Assembly: GCA_025462645.1 (NCBI GenBank)
Contig: JAOAPB010000045.1
Coordinates: 1-64,000 of the forward strand
Direction of reading: 5' to 3'
Length of the DNA stretch: 64,000 nucleotides
Source: Edaphobacter sp.
GTDB taxonomy: Bacteria; Acidobacteriota; Terriglobia; Terriglobales; Acidobacteriaceae
The translations under genes were made by a program, and so were the position numbers. Positions 18,959 to 28,847 of this stretch are shown here, in pieces (the first letter of the stretch is position 1; the number at the start of each line of letters is the position of its first letter). The notes beneath the pieces are model-generated. The model did no database searches, was not told the DNA's origin, and worked only from the letters and a program-made list of their open reading frames with translations.

Positions 18959-20208
18959 TATTCGATCTCCTTCAAAGGATTTAGCGGAGCAGGGTCCAGC
19001 CAGGAGGAATCCTTTGCGTCGGGCGAGTGCCTATTCATATTCTTGCCTGTTGAGAACCACCGCCTTATACAAATTCTTAAAGGCGATTCGACAAACCGCC
19101 AGGAGAGTATCGCAGTGGAAATAAGAACAACAAAATAGATGGCGAACGTCCGCAGTGAGTTGTGGGGTGGTGGAAGCCTCAAGACCAGAGCTATCGGAAT
19201 CTGCAGAATATACAGTCCGTAACTAGCTTCCCCGAGCAAAATCATAGTGGGCCGTGAAAGCCCATAGGCGAGCAGTCCCTTGCCTGCAGCAAGAGAGTAA
19301 ATCAGTATTGCGAAAAGTGGAATCAGAAGGCCGTTCGCAAGAAGCGGGTGGGGTATGAATGGACAGAAAGCCAGAATTGCCATAACTGAAGTGGCTGACA
19401 AGTTGGAGAATATGCTGCTACTTAGCTGGGGGAAGAGGCCCAGCTTGTAAGCTCGTCCCAAGAGGATGCCAATTAGAAATTCGGGTAGACGAAGTAGTGG
19501 ATTGAATTCAACCGCCATTTGGAGATGATCGTTCAATCCAGGTGCACCGGTCGTGCCGCGAAACAGGTAGAGTGTCATGGGAGCACACAACGAGAGCAGC
19601 CAGAGACCGCAAGCTGTTGAGATGCACCAAGCCGGCCGTAGACGAGTCAGTCGCGGTCCGATCCAAGGAAATACCAGGTAGAAAAAAGCCTCTACCGAAA
19701 TGGACCAGGCTGGAAAGTTCCAGTACCATGCCGTCCAGGGTGTCCACGACTGTTGCAGCGTGAGCACCACAAATGCGCCAGTCAACAGCTTACCTATGGC
19801 AACGCCTAATTGATTGACATGAAGGCTTGTGAGTATGTTTGAGGGAGCGGCCAGCAAGAAAGCAATAAGGTAGGCCGGATAAATTCTAGCGAAACGTGAA
19901 ACGTAAAAATTCCAACTGATTCCCCGCATCTTTCCACTTGTCTCAAGATAACTAAAAGAGAGAATGAAGCCCGAAAGCAGAAAGAATAGACTTACTGATA
20001 CGTACCCGGCGCCCACGATATTACTCAAGGGGTATGTCCAGCTTGGCAATGTTGGCCGGACAAAATGATAAAAAACGACATTGACCGCAGCAAGAAAACG
20101 CAGTCCGGTCAGGGCATTAAGGTTTCGCTTGGAGGCGACCAAGTTGTCGCGACTTGGCGATACCCGGGGTGTGATTCCAGCACCGGATTCTACGAGATTT
20201 GTACCCAT
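18958..20208 (-). CDS. OafA/YrhL-like membrane acyltransferase (family 3)
   Basis: About ten membrane helices beginning with LTGLRFLAAVNVVFYHF, whose His and Arg are the catalytic signature of acyltransferase-3 proteins. These transfer acetyl or other acyl groups to extracytoplasmic sugars. I prefer the start at 20208 (MGTNLVESG) to an upstream in-frame start at 20319, because the extra 37 residues look non-conserved. It probably acetylates the exopolysaccharide repeat unit. Confidence 0.85.
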   Translation of the reverse strand: MGTNLVESGAGITPRVSPSRDNLVASKRNLNALTGLRFLAAVNVVFYHFVRPTLPSWTYPLSNIVGAGYVSVSLFFLLSGFILSFSYLETSGKMRGISWNFYVSRFARIYPAYLIAFLLAAPSNILTSLHVNQLGVAIGKLLTGAFVVLTLQQSWTPWTAWYWNFPAWSISVEAFFYLVFPWIGPRLTRLRPAWCISTACGLWLLSLCAPMTLYLFRGTTGAPGLNDHLQMAVEFNPLLRLPEFLIGILLGRAYKLGLFPQLSSSIFSNLSATSVMAILAFCPFIPHPLLANGLLIPLFAILIYSLAAGKGLLAYGLSRPTMILLGEASYGLYILQIPIALVLRLPPPHNSLRTFAIYFVVLISTAILSWRFVESPLRICIRRWFSTGKNMNRHSPDAKDSSWLDPAPLNPLKEIE

Positions 20209-20346
20209 AATTAGATTCCGGTAGTCGTTGAGAGAACTTGGGTTCAGCGAGAGTGGGGAGCGAAGCCAGGTCGATCGGATGTCTTGTGCGTTTCGCTCAG
20301 CCTTCCAGACAACTCTCACTAGGCTAGATTATTGCTAGTGAGTTTT

Positions 20347-21525
20347 TCACGGACCGTGCTCATTCGCGCGGGTCTCTGCTGGGTTTTCCATCAGAAGAAA
20401 TTTGTTTTGTTTAGCGTAGAGATTCTCGTACACGGCCAGGGTCTTTTCAGCGGTGTACCGCCAAGAGAAGAATTGAGAACGGGTGCGAGCTCGCCTGCGT
20501 AGGGATTCCCTGTAATCCAAATCATAATGAAGCTTCTTCAGCATCTCGGCCAGCCGATTTGGTGTGGAGAGCGGAAACAACTCTCCACCATCGGCAACAA
20601 TTTCCGGCAGACAACTAGCATCAGCTGCCAATACAGGACACCCTACTGCAAGCGCTTCGCAGATCTGGAGGCCAAACCCCTCGTATTCGCTTGGATAAAC
20701 GAATGTATGCGCTTCTGCATACAGAGCTGGGAGATCATCATCGTCAACGCGGCCGATGACCGAAACGCGGTCTGAAATGCTAAGCGCGGACGCCATTTGC
20801 ATGAGGACCCTGCCTTCAATCACGCTCCCTCCTCCCAGGACCACATGTAAATCACGGAGCTGTGCAATTGCAGACGCCTTCAGCAAAAAGGGTATATTTT
20901 TCCGAGGTTCGAATGAACCTACATAAAGAACAAATTGCTCAGGCAATCGATATTTGAGGCGAACGCGTTCACGAGCTTCGGAAGAGATTGTTTGATGAAA
21001 TCGGTGATCCGCAGCCTCATAGGTAACAGACACCTGATCTTCAGACAGCTTAAAAAGCTGTATTAATTCTCGTCGCGAATGCTCACTTACCGTGAGGATG
21101 TGGTCAGCTCGATGTCGCGCCATCCAGCATAACACCCTCGTTATACGTTGAGAGATCGACGTCTTGCGGTGTTCAGCGTAGTAAGTCTCTTCTATAGCAT
21201 CGTGGAGGGTAAGTACGCACCTAGTCCTGGTCCATTGCGGTAAACCAAAGTGGATTGGAGAATGGAATACCCCAATGCGATCAGTCGCACATTGCTGCGG
21301 TACCCATTGTTGCTCCCATCTAACGTAGTTCATGGGAGGAGATTGCTTTATCGTCATGGACGACGTGGGCAACCGTGCCAGTTGCGCGGCATCGTAAGCT
21401 CGGTCTGAATATAAATAGACCTCGACACCCAAGTCTACGAGGCCCGATGCCAGATTTAGCGTGTAGCGGTTCCAGCCTCTAAGAACAGGATCACCGAGTA
21501 CTCTTGCGTTGAACGCTACTCTCAT
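20347..21525 (-). CDS. Family-4 glycosyltransferase
   Basis: A 392-residue GT-B enzyme. The N-terminal acceptor lobe begins MRVAFNARVLGDPVLRGWNR. The C-terminal donor lobe contains VLYVGSFEPRKNIPFLLKA and the EX7E motif in EYEGFGLQICE, which binds the nucleotide-sugar. Cytoplasmic face of the inner membrane; sugar specificity is not readable. It lies between the initiating transferase and the acyltransferase, 138 bases after the former. Confidence 0.9.
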   Translation of the reverse strand: MRVAFNARVLGDPVLRGWNRYTLNLASGLVDLGVEVYLYSDRAYDAAQLARLPTSSMTIKQSPPMNYVRWEQQWVPQQCATDRIGVFHSPIHFGLPQWTRTRCVLTLHDAIEETYYAEHRKTSISQRITRVLCWMARHRADHILTVSEHSRRELIQLFKLSEDQVSVTYEAADHRFHQTISSEARERVRLKYRLPEQFVLYVGSFEPRKNIPFLLKASAIAQLRDLHVVLGGGSVIEGRVLMQMASALSISDRVSVIGRVDDDDLPALYAEAHTFVYPSEYEGFGLQICEALAVGCPVLAADASCLPEIVADGGELFPLSTPNRLAEMLKKLHYDLDYRESLRRRARTRSQFFSWRYTAEKTLAVYENLYAKQNKFLLMENPAETRANEHGP

Positions 21526-21663
21526 AGAGTTCGGCCCTTCAGAAGTTTATGACCTGTGCAAGCAGATTCGCTTATAGAGTGATGCGCCGTTAGCGTAAAA
21601 ACCATGAAAGGATAACGCTTCGATTTTCTGGATCGAAGGGTAATGAGAGATCCTAACTGAGAA

Positions 21664-23112
21664 TCACGCTGCTCCGGATATGACATGAGTTCCAGTTCTG
21701 GAGGATGGAATAGGGGTCGTCGCAAGGGTATGTTCCTTTTTAATCATGCATTCTTGAAGATGGTTCAGGACCGAGACCATAAGTATGGGTGGCTTGTCCT
21801 CGGAAGCCCGGGTAAGTACGAGACGGCCCTCTCGGCCGAGCGAGAGGGTCATCTTCCAGGACAGGTCAGAGTCACTCGTGTTGAAGACCTCCAAAAACGA
21901 TCTGTCGTGAAGGTACATTCGGACGGTGGCGAATCGCATGTCGTGGCATGTCTTGCAGACTACCTTCCAGAAATCCTCAATGCTCTCGGCTTCCATGAGA
22001 GAGCGGTTGAGCTCATGTAGATAGATCTCCTCTCTTAGGACGCGGAAGATCATTTTGCGGGAGAGAGCTCTCCGAGCGGCCCTGAACTCTATATAGCCGA
22101 GGCAGTTTATGCCGACCCAGACCAGCGAGCAGAAGAGGAGGAGGATGAATCCAAAGTACTCAAATCTGCTGAAACAAACTAAAAGTGCGAACAAGGCAGC
22201 GATGCCGCAGACTCCATAGAGGATTAGCGCAGCGGAGCGGGGTTTAAATCCGAGAGCCAAGACCATGTGATGGATGTGGCCACGGTCGCCTTCAAAGATG
22301 GGGGCGCTGCGAAGAAAACGACGGCAGATGGAAAGACCGACATCTACGAGTGGAAGAGCAAGAGCCATGAGTGGTGCTGCCATACCGAGCATAGTGCCGG
22401 TGCGCTGACTCCAGATGAGACCGAAGCAGCCCAACATGAAGCCGATGGTAAGGCTGCCACAGTCGCCAAGAAAGATAGAGGCAGGGCTGAAGTTGTAGTG
22501 CAGAAATGCGAGCAGGCAACCTGCAAGCGGCACGGTCGCCATTGCGAGCCCGAGGTTACCGCTGATGAGAGCGGCGAGAAGGGTCACGAGTGTAGCAAAG
22601 AGCCCGACACCGGCTGCCAGGCCATCCAGTCCGTCGATAAGATTGACGGCGTTCGTGCAACCTACGAGCCATATGAGGCTAAGGGGGATTGTGAGCCAAC
22701 CGGAATATGGGTGGCCGTCCAGGATCGAGGTGCGCGCTCCGAGAGCTACGGCGAGCACAGCGGCAACCGTCTGGCCGCTGAGTTTTTGCCAAGGCTTGAG
22801 GCCGATGATGTCATCGGCCAGACCAGTGAGGAAAACGAGGCCGGTAGCTGGCAACAGAGACCAGAGCAGCTTGCCATGCTGTACGGAGATCTTGGCGTCA
22901 TGTGGAGCCAGGATGAGCATAAGCCCAAGCGCTCCTGCGTAGGAGAAGACGATGGGGATGCCGCCGATGCGTGGGATTGGCTTTAGGTGAAACTTGCGCA
23001 CGTTATCCGGTTGATCGACGATGTTGAAACGCTGAAAGATGTCCCGGCATAGCGGGGTAGCTACTAAGCATAGTAGAAAGGCAGTCATTCCCAAACCCAC
23101 AATGGCATGCAT
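21664..23112 (-). CDS. WecA/MraY-like undecaprenyl-phosphate glycosyl-1-phosphate transferase with C-terminal extension
   Basis: A 482-residue membrane enzyme that would start repeat-unit synthesis by loading a sugar-1-phosphate onto undecaprenyl phosphate. Motifs are TGLADDIIGLKPWQKL (the DD pair), NAVNLIDGLDGLAAG, FLGDCGSLTIGF and GDRGHIHH, in about 11 hydrophobic helices. Residues about 351-482 form an extra soluble domain not found in ordinary WecA; the segment around AESIEDFWKVVCKT resembles the first helix of a GAF fold. It probably faces the cytoplasm and may be regulatory. It lies 60 bases after the glycosyltransferase at 23173. Confidence 0.88.
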   Translation of the reverse strand: MHAIVGLGMTAFLLCLVATPLCRDIFQRFNIVDQPDNVRKFHLKPIPRIGGIPIVFSYAGALGLMLILAPHDAKISVQHGKLLWSLLPATGLVFLTGLADDIIGLKPWQKLSGQTVAAVLAVALGARTSILDGHPYSGWLTIPLSLIWLVGCTNAVNLIDGLDGLAAGVGLFATLVTLLAALISGNLGLAMATVPLAGCLLAFLHYNFSPASIFLGDCGSLTIGFMLGCFGLIWSQRTGTMLGMAAPLMALALPLVDVGLSICRRFLRSAPIFEGDRGHIHHMVLALGFKPRSAALILYGVCGIAALFALLVCFSRFEYFGFILLLFCSLVWVGINCLGYIEFRAARRALSRKMIFRVLREEIYLHELNRSLMEAESIEDFWKVVCKTCHDMRFATVRMYLHDRSFLEVFNTSDSDLSWKMTLSLGREGRLVLTRASEDKPPILMVSVLNHLQECMIKKEHTLATTPIPSSRTGTHVISGAA

Positions 23113-23172
23113 AAAGTGTCTCCGTCATACGGATTTCTTATGTACTTGCGACTGTGTGAAGCTCTGCTCAGT

Positions 23173-24378
23173 CTATGTCGTCGAAATGCACGAGCTTGTC
23201 GTGACAACTGTTGTTGGGCCAGAGTTGAGAATGCCGGCGATGCGTGCGACGCCGAGTGGAAGGTCGTAGTAGTCGAGGAGTGTTTGCCGTGCGCGCTGGC
23301 CAGCAGCTTCAATCTCGCCTCTGTTGTCGGCAAGGTGAAGAAGAAGATGAGTGAGGGAATCGACGTCCCCGCAGTTGATGTGCCAGCCACACGCAAAACG
23401 CTCGACGATGAGCGCAGGAGTGGCCTCTCGCGGACCAACAAAGAGTATCGGGCGTCCAGCGGCGAGAAGACCATAGACTTTGCTGGGTACGACAGAGCCA
23501 CAGCAGGCCTCGCGCTGAGTAACTAGGCCGATGTCACCCTCGGAGAAGCTTCGGCTGAGGCCGGTCCGCTGGACGTACGGTCGAAACTCAACTGAGTGAA
23601 TATCTTCGACGGAGCAGAAGGATAAGAGTTCTTCCCGTCGGCTGCCGCTGCCGACAAAGAGGAATTGGAAACGTTCATCGTCGCGAAGATTTCGGATTGT
23701 GGCGGTGACCGTATTCAGGTCATGGGCGAGGCCGAGGTTGCCCGAGTAAAGCAGGACGACTTTACTCGAGTCGCCGGACCTGCGGAGCGGAACGATCGCT
23801 TTGCCGTCCGCCCAATTGTCGGCAACGTGGATACTTGAAGGTGCGATACCGCGTTGAATAAGGCGCTGCTTCATGCACTCGCCAAGGGCGATGATGCCAT
23901 CTGCATGGTGGCGCGAGCAGTCGGCCAAAATACCAGTGACGCGGTCTGCCAGGCCGCCAGCCTTGAAGTAATTTAGGTCAATAGCGACGTCAGGGTAGAC
24001 ATCCATCTCCCAGATGAAATGGCTGGAGCCTCGGAGGAATTTGGTGACAGTTCCGAGAAGCGAAAGCAGCGGCGGGGTGGTAAGCGTTAGGACGAGGTCT
24101 GGACGTGGGAGTGTGAGTCCGACAAAGGCAGCGCAGACATAGAAGGAGAAATACGACAGGACGCGGCCGAGGCGGCCACGTACGAATGGAAACGTCTTCA
24201 CACGGTACATATGGACGGGAGGCGGTTCGTCGGCGCCAGCCAGAGCATAGCCGCCATCGGCGCTGATGGCATAGACTTCGTTTCCTTGGTCGGCAAGACC
24301 GCGAGCAAGGTCTGTGAGCAGTTGGCTGGTGGCTGCTGAGTCAGGCCAAAAAAACTGGTTGAGGAGTAGTATCTTCAT
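23173..24378 (-). CDS. WbuB-like family-4 glycosyltransferase
   Basis: A 401-residue GT-B enzyme starting MKILLLNQFFWPDSAATSQL, the opening typical of WbuB/colanic-acid-type transferases. The donor lobe has VVLLYSGNLGLAHDLNT and PSKVYGLLAAGRPILFVG, where the usual second Glu region is altered, as in this subgroup. ATG 24378 overlaps the acetyltransferase stop (ATGA). A longer upstream frame exists but would lie inside that gene, so I reject it. Confidence 0.88.
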   Translation of the reverse strand: MKILLLNQFFWPDSAATSQLLTDLARGLADQGNEVYAISADGGYALAGADEPPPVHMYRVKTFPFVRGRLGRVLSYFSFYVCAAFVGLTLPRPDLVLTLTTPPLLSLLGTVTKFLRGSSHFIWEMDVYPDVAIDLNYFKAGGLADRVTGILADCSRHHADGIIALGECMKQRLIQRGIAPSSIHVADNWADGKAIVPLRRSGDSSKVVLLYSGNLGLAHDLNTVTATIRNLRDDERFQFLFVGSGSRREELLSFCSVEDIHSVEFRPYVQRTGLSRSFSEGDIGLVTQREACCGSVVPSKVYGLLAAGRPILFVGPREATPALIVERFACGWHINCGDVDSLTHLLLHLADNRGEIEAAGQRARQTLLDYYDLPLGVARIAGILNSGPTTVVTTSSCISTT

Positions 24379-24965
24379 CGGCTGACCTCGCACTTCAAGT
24401 GCGTTGTGCCGACAGTCTCTATGCGACGCTTCTTGACGAAGACAGCTGGGTTGCCAGCGTAGATCTCGCAGTTGGGAATGCTTCCGATGACTACGCTCCC
24501 TGCGGCAGCGATGGCTCCTTCTCCCAGGACAACACCAGGAGTGAGGACACACATGGCGCCCGCCCAGGATCCGTCGTAGAGCTGAATCGGGGCAACTATA
24601 AGCCTGAAGCTTGGGTCCTTCCAGTCATGGTTACCAGTGCAGAGGTACGCTCCCTGAGACAGGCATACGCTAGTCCCAATATGAACGGTGGTGAGGTTGT
24701 CGATCCAGCAGCGCTCACCAATCCAGCTGTCATCTCCAACTATGAGGTGCCAAGGATACTTGACGCTGACGCCGGGCTTGATAACAACCCGCTCACCGAT
24801 CCGAGCGCCAAAGAGCCTGAGAAGATGAACTCGCAGTGATGAGGATGGGATCCATAAGGAGCGAAGGATGGGCAGGCCGAGAAAAAACCATGACAGACGC
24901 CAGATGGCGGAGCGTCCAGGGTGATACCACGAGTTATCGTAGTTCCTAAGATTGATCTGAGTCAT
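24375..24965 (-). CDS. WcaF-like hexapeptide acetyltransferase
   Basis: A 196-residue left-handed beta-helix protein with hexapeptide repeats (ISVGxx-type, about 60-175) and the WcaF hallmark LCTGNHDWKDPSFRLI, which holds the catalytic His. It would O-acetylate a lipid-linked sugar intermediate using acetyl-CoA in the cytoplasm. It lies six bases after the preceding glycosyltransferase and overlaps the next by four. Confidence 0.9.
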   Translation of the reverse strand: MTQINLRNYDNSWYHPGRSAIWRLSWFFLGLPILRSLWIPSSSLRVHLLRLFGARIGERVVIKPGVSVKYPWHLIVGDDSWIGERCWIDNLTTVHIGTSVCLSQGAYLCTGNHDWKDPSFRLIVAPIQLYDGSWAGAMCVLTPGVVLGEGAIAAAGSVVIGSIPNCEIYAGNPAVFVKKRRIETVGTTHLKCEVSR

Positions 24966-24971
24966 AGAATC

Positions 24972-26225
24972 TCACTGCATCACCAAATCTACTGTTTGAG
25001 GAAGAGGACCGCCTTGAACCCATCGATATAGATCGCTCATCTGGTTTGCGACAGAAGACCAGTTGTAACGTTTTAGAATGAGGTTGCGTCCTCTATCTCC
25101 AATTTCCCTGTTAGCCTCAGGCGAGTTATGCAGGAACTCACTTATGGAGCAGCTAAGTTGATCGACATCAGGCTGGATGCACCATCCTGCATTAATGAGT
25201 TTCACGTCAGGCACGTTGCACTGATCGGTGATGATCACAGGTAGACCTATTCCCAGTGCTTCTAAGATGGATACGCTTAGGCCTTCAGAATAGGAGGGCA
25301 GCACAAAACACTGTGACGCAGCTAAAGCGCTCCATTTGATCTCGCCGGATAACATTCCAGTGAAAAGAACCTGATCGCTTATGCGATGTTCCGCGATAAG
25401 TTGTTCGATAGTAGAGCGAGTATTTTCAAAGTCTGGCCCAGCTAAAACTAGATGAGCTTCCGGCCACTTCTTGGCTAGCATTGCCCATGACTTAACCAGA
25501 AGGTCCAGACCCTTTTTAAAATGAATTCTTCCAAGAAAAAGAATAATTTTCTTTCCTTTGAGTGCAGGAAATTGCATATAAAAAAGATCGGGGCTGATGG
25601 ACCTAGGAATATGGACCCCATTGGGTATCACCGCTATGGGATGGCTGGCACCAAAGCGGCGATAGTCCTGTGCTTCAGCGTGGGTGAGAGCATGGAGGCA
25701 GGCGGCGCCATTGACATTAGCGCGCTCGAACAGCGCAGAGTAGATGCGCTTCTTGAGCTTCTTGTTGGCAAGCGCCCAGGATTGCAGCATACCGTGAGCG
25801 GAGAGGATATACGGTGTGCGCAGAGCGCGCGCTGTATGACATGCGATGGCTGTGCTTTGCTCCCAAAGACCATGAATGTGAATGCCATCTGCGCGTTTAA
25901 CCTCCTCTCGGAAACGGACTCGTAACTCGCGGTCATGCAACCAAATAGCCCGGCTTGTTGGCCAGTGCGTGAGGGCAAGCTTGGGATGGTTTGAGGTGGA
26001 ATAGATTTCGTCCGGATCACAGAATGCGGCGAGGTCGACCGAAAATAGCCCGGAGACGGCGATGGCGGATCCGAGTTGAGGGACGACCGAACTAAGGCCG
26101 CCATATCTCGGATCAAGATGGGTAACAACATTCATCCAGTGGCCCGCCTTTGGCGCAGGCGCAGGACAGTTGTTCGCATCGCGAGGATCAGCCAAGACGT
26201 TGTCTGAGCGAGTAGTCATGGTCAC
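24972..26225 (-). CDS. Family-4 glycosyltransferase
   Basis: A 417-residue GT-B enzyme. KKIILFLGRIHFKKGLDLLV starts the donor lobe and SYSEGLSVSILEALGIGLPV contains the EX7E pair. The N-terminal ~25 residues are polar and probably not conserved; the Met at 26219 is an alternative start. Acceptor and donor sugars unknown. Confidence 0.88.
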   Translation of the reverse strand: MTMTTRSDNVLADPRDANNCPAPAPKAGHWMNVVTHLDPRYGGLSSVVPQLGSAIAVSGLFSVDLAAFCDPDEIYSTSNHPKLALTHWPTSRAIWLHDRELRVRFREEVKRADGIHIHGLWEQSTAIACHTARALRTPYILSAHGMLQSWALANKKLKKRIYSALFERANVNGAACLHALTHAEAQDYRRFGASHPIAVIPNGVHIPRSISPDLFYMQFPALKGKKIILFLGRIHFKKGLDLLVKSWAMLAKKWPEAHLVLAGPDFENTRSTIEQLIAEHRISDQVLFTGMLSGEIKWSALAASQCFVLPSYSEGLSVSILEALGIGLPVIITDQCNVPDVKLINAGWCIQPDVDQLSCSISEFLHNSPEANREIGDRGRNLILKRYNWSSVANQMSDLYRWVQGGPLPQTVDLVMQ

Positions 26226-26311
26226 CTATTCCACCTAGGATCCAGCAAAGATCTACCTAGGATGACTTCTAGAAATCGGGCCCGTGAGAAGGAATGTAGT
26301 AACGTGATAGT

Positions 26312-27502
26312 TCAGGTATTAGAAATCACTGCAATTTGGCTGCCAAAGTTCTCCGGAGAATAGTTACTAACAATCTCCATAGAGTGTGTTCCCATCTGCG
26401 CGAGTTGCACATCGTCGAACAGTTCAAGCTGGTGGAGACATCTTGTGAGCTCGCCGCTTTCGGACGGCTCAAAGATAAAGCCGTTTCGACCTGGGATGAC
26501 GAGGTTCTCAACGCATCCGCAACGGTTTGAGACGATAACCGGAAGACCTGAGGCCATGGCTTCGTTGACAACTAGGCCCCAGGGTTCGCGCGTACTTGGG
26601 AGCACGAAGCAGCCAGCGAAGGCATAGTAGATGGGAAGCTCGCTGGAACTTTTGTGTCCAATGAAATGGATGTCTGCAGCATAGGATGATGCGTCAGCAC
26701 TGTGGCGAAGTGATTCGGCTGCTGGGCCGTCGCCTACTATGACAAGTGGCCACGTGCCTCCGCTGTCACGGTAGATGAGCCATGCAGCAAGGAGGCCGTC
26801 CAGATTTTTTTCTGGAGCGAGTCGGCCGATGTAGAGGAAATAGCGCCGTGGAAGACCGAAAGCGGCGGCGGCCGATTGCCGTCGCAAGGCAAGGGATCTT
26901 TCACGGAAAAACTTGTTGTCGACTACATCGTAGAAGGGGGTGATGCGGTCGGAAGAAAAGCCAAGCTGGTTGAGGTAGCGGACGTGGGCCTCACCGCCTG
27001 CGATGGCCCAATCAAAGAGGCTCCGAATGAGAATTGCCTTTGTCTTTTCCTTCCACCAGATGCGTTTGTGGTCGTGGGCGGAACTCTCGGTCATCAGCAC
27101 ACTCTTGCGGCGGTTAACCTTTGCCCACAGTGCTGCCACGATAGCGGGCAAGGTGTAATACCCCGGGACGAGAACAGCTTCAGGATTAAGGCGTGAGAGT
27201 CGATGCCAAAGTTTGGCGGCGAGATGAATCTTGCCCGCCTGTTGCCAGCTGGTGTCGGGCATCAGAGTCTCGACGGGTAGGTCAGCGGGAATCTCTTCGC
27301 GGAACTTAAAGCCAGCGTGGACGCCGACGCCGCCAACAAGCTCGATACCTGCGACCGTACCTGTTAAAGTTGGTGCGGACTGAAGTCCCCGGAAGCGGGC
27401 GACATGGTACGCGTACCAATCGATCCAGATAACGACTACGCGACAGGGCTGTGAGCGCACTGGAGTAGCGGGGTCAACAGCAGATATAGCGGTCTCAAAC
27501 AT
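26312..27502 (-). CDS. Family-4 glycosyltransferase
   Basis: A GT-B enzyme of 396 residues. RYFLYIGRLAPEKNLDGLLA and STREPWGLVVNEAMASGLPV mark the donor lobe and the EX7E motif. I place the start at ATG 27502, which overlaps the polymerase stop codon; an in-frame TTG two codons earlier is less likely. Confidence 0.88.
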   Translation of the reverse strand: MFETAISAVDPATPVRSQPCRVVVIWIDWYAYHVARFRGLQSAPTLTGTVAGIELVGGVGVHAGFKFREEIPADLPVETLMPDTSWQQAGKIHLAAKLWHRLSRLNPEAVLVPGYYTLPAIVAALWAKVNRRKSVLMTESSAHDHKRIWWKEKTKAILIRSLFDWAIAGGEAHVRYLNQLGFSSDRITPFYDVVDNKFFRERSLALRRQSAAAAFGLPRRYFLYIGRLAPEKNLDGLLAAWLIYRDSGGTWPLVIVGDGPAAESLRHSADASSYAADIHFIGHKSSSELPIYYAFAGCFVLPSTREPWGLVVNEAMASGLPVIVSNRCGCVENLVIPGRNGFIFEPSESGELTRCLHQLELFDDVQLAQMGTHSMEIVSNYSPENFGSQIAVISNT

Positions 27503-28847
27503 GTTCAACAGCCCTGTGTTGCATGACTGAGAGTTGGTGGTGCCGTATCAGACGACGTTTCGCGGAGCGTGCCCGGAGAGCCCATTTCCAGGTGAGCCAG
27601 CACGGAACCGAGAGGAGGATAGTGCGAAAGATGACGGCCTCCATCGTCTGCATGACCAGATAGATAGAGAGGGCCGAGAGAATCACATACTGACTTGACC
27701 ACGGGCCGCCACGCGTTACAGTCTTCTGCCAGACGAAGCCGTAGCACCAGCCAAGTACAGCCATCGCAGGTACGGAGAACCACCAGAGCTCTACCCATAG
27801 GTCGGCGATGATGCCTGGGGCAGAGCCTACGGCTCCCTTCCAGCCCAGGACGTCGCCGAAGCCTTCTCCGGTCCCGGCGTTACGGAGCAGTTCGGGAACA
27901 CCGAAGTCTTCGTATTTGGTGGGCCAGATGGCGCTGGGGATTGGACGGACGAGAAGCTGGGCAAGGTAGCGGCGCATCCAGAAGTATCGACCGCGGCGCT
28001 CGGAACTGAGTACAGTGCCTGCGCCATAGACGTACTCGTTGCCGGGGTCGGGCTTATCAACGATCCTGCTGACATCAGTGCTAACGTCGAAGTTGGAACC
28101 AAGATAGATGTTGCTCCGGTTTGTAACCAGGAAGAGTACAAGCCAGCCCAGGCATATGCCGAGAGCGCCGACAGCGAAGATGGGAGGGCGCTTCTTGCGA
28201 TTGATATACCAGCCCATTAGAACAATGATGACGATAGAGAAGGTTGGGCCGCGGCGTGCCATCAAAATAGCCTGGACAAGCCAGGGAAGACCATAGAGCA
28301 TCATGAGCGAGAGGCTTGGGATGCCCGGCCCGCCGGCCGAAAGAGAGGATACGGAGAGAAGAACCCCGACGAGCAGAAGAAGGCTGCCATCGCGGACATA
28401 ACCGCTATCGTCCCAACCGCCAGAGTAAGAAGCACTGAATGCATTGACGAAGCCGCCAACGTTGATGATGGTTATGCTCCAGCACATGAGGCCGATGGCA
28501 CCGAAAACCCCTGCTCCAATTAGCAGGCGACGGCAGGCGAGAGGTGGAAGCTGGTGGAGGCCTTCCGGGGGGCGGCGATTCATGCGAATGCCCACCCCAA
28601 GGCAGGCGGTCACGAATGCGACGATACCGAGGACGTTGAGCCGTTGCACAAAGAGGAGTTGATCATCATCAAAGAACTGCGTGAGTCCTCCTGTGGAGAA
28701 GAGATTCCAAGGCATCCAACCATAGAGGAATATGAACATGGGCCCAATGAAGACGAGGGGATGGAACACGTCGCGGCTGCCATCGTAGGCGCAGATGATA
28801 CCGAAGGCGCTAATTGCCACAGCCAGGAAGAGAAGGGCTTCAAACAT
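27495..28847 (-). CDS. Wzy-like exopolysaccharide polymerase / O-antigen ligase-type membrane protein
   Basis: About 450 residues with roughly 11-12 hydrophobic helices, starting MFEALLFLAVAISAFG. A long periplasmic loop (around 260-350, with NRSNIYLGSNFD and RRYLAQLLVRPIPSAIWPTK) precedes the last helices. This is the usual topology of Wzy polymerases, whose sequences are poorly conserved, so the call rests on topology and context. The start at 28847 overlaps the preceding glycosyltransferase by eight bases. Confidence 0.72.
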   Translation of the reverse strand: MFEALLFLAVAISAFGIICAYDGSRDVFHPLVFIGPMFIFLYGWMPWNLFSTGGLTQFFDDDQLLFVQRLNVLGIVAFVTACLGVGIRMNRRPPEGLHQLPPLACRRLLIGAGVFGAIGLMCWSITIINVGGFVNAFSASYSGGWDDSGYVRDGSLLLLVGVLLSVSSLSAGGPGIPSLSLMMLYGLPWLVQAILMARRGPTFSIVIIVLMGWYINRKKRPPIFAVGALGICLGWLVLFLVTNRSNIYLGSNFDVSTDVSRIVDKPDPGNEYVYGAGTVLSSERRGRYFWMRRYLAQLLVRPIPSAIWPTKYEDFGVPELLRNAGTGEGFGDVLGWKGAVGSAPGIIADLWVELWWFSVPAMAVLGWCYGFVWQKTVTRGGPWSSQYVILSALSIYLVMQTMEAVIFRTILLSVPCWLTWKWALRARSAKRRLIRHHQLSVMQHRAVEHV

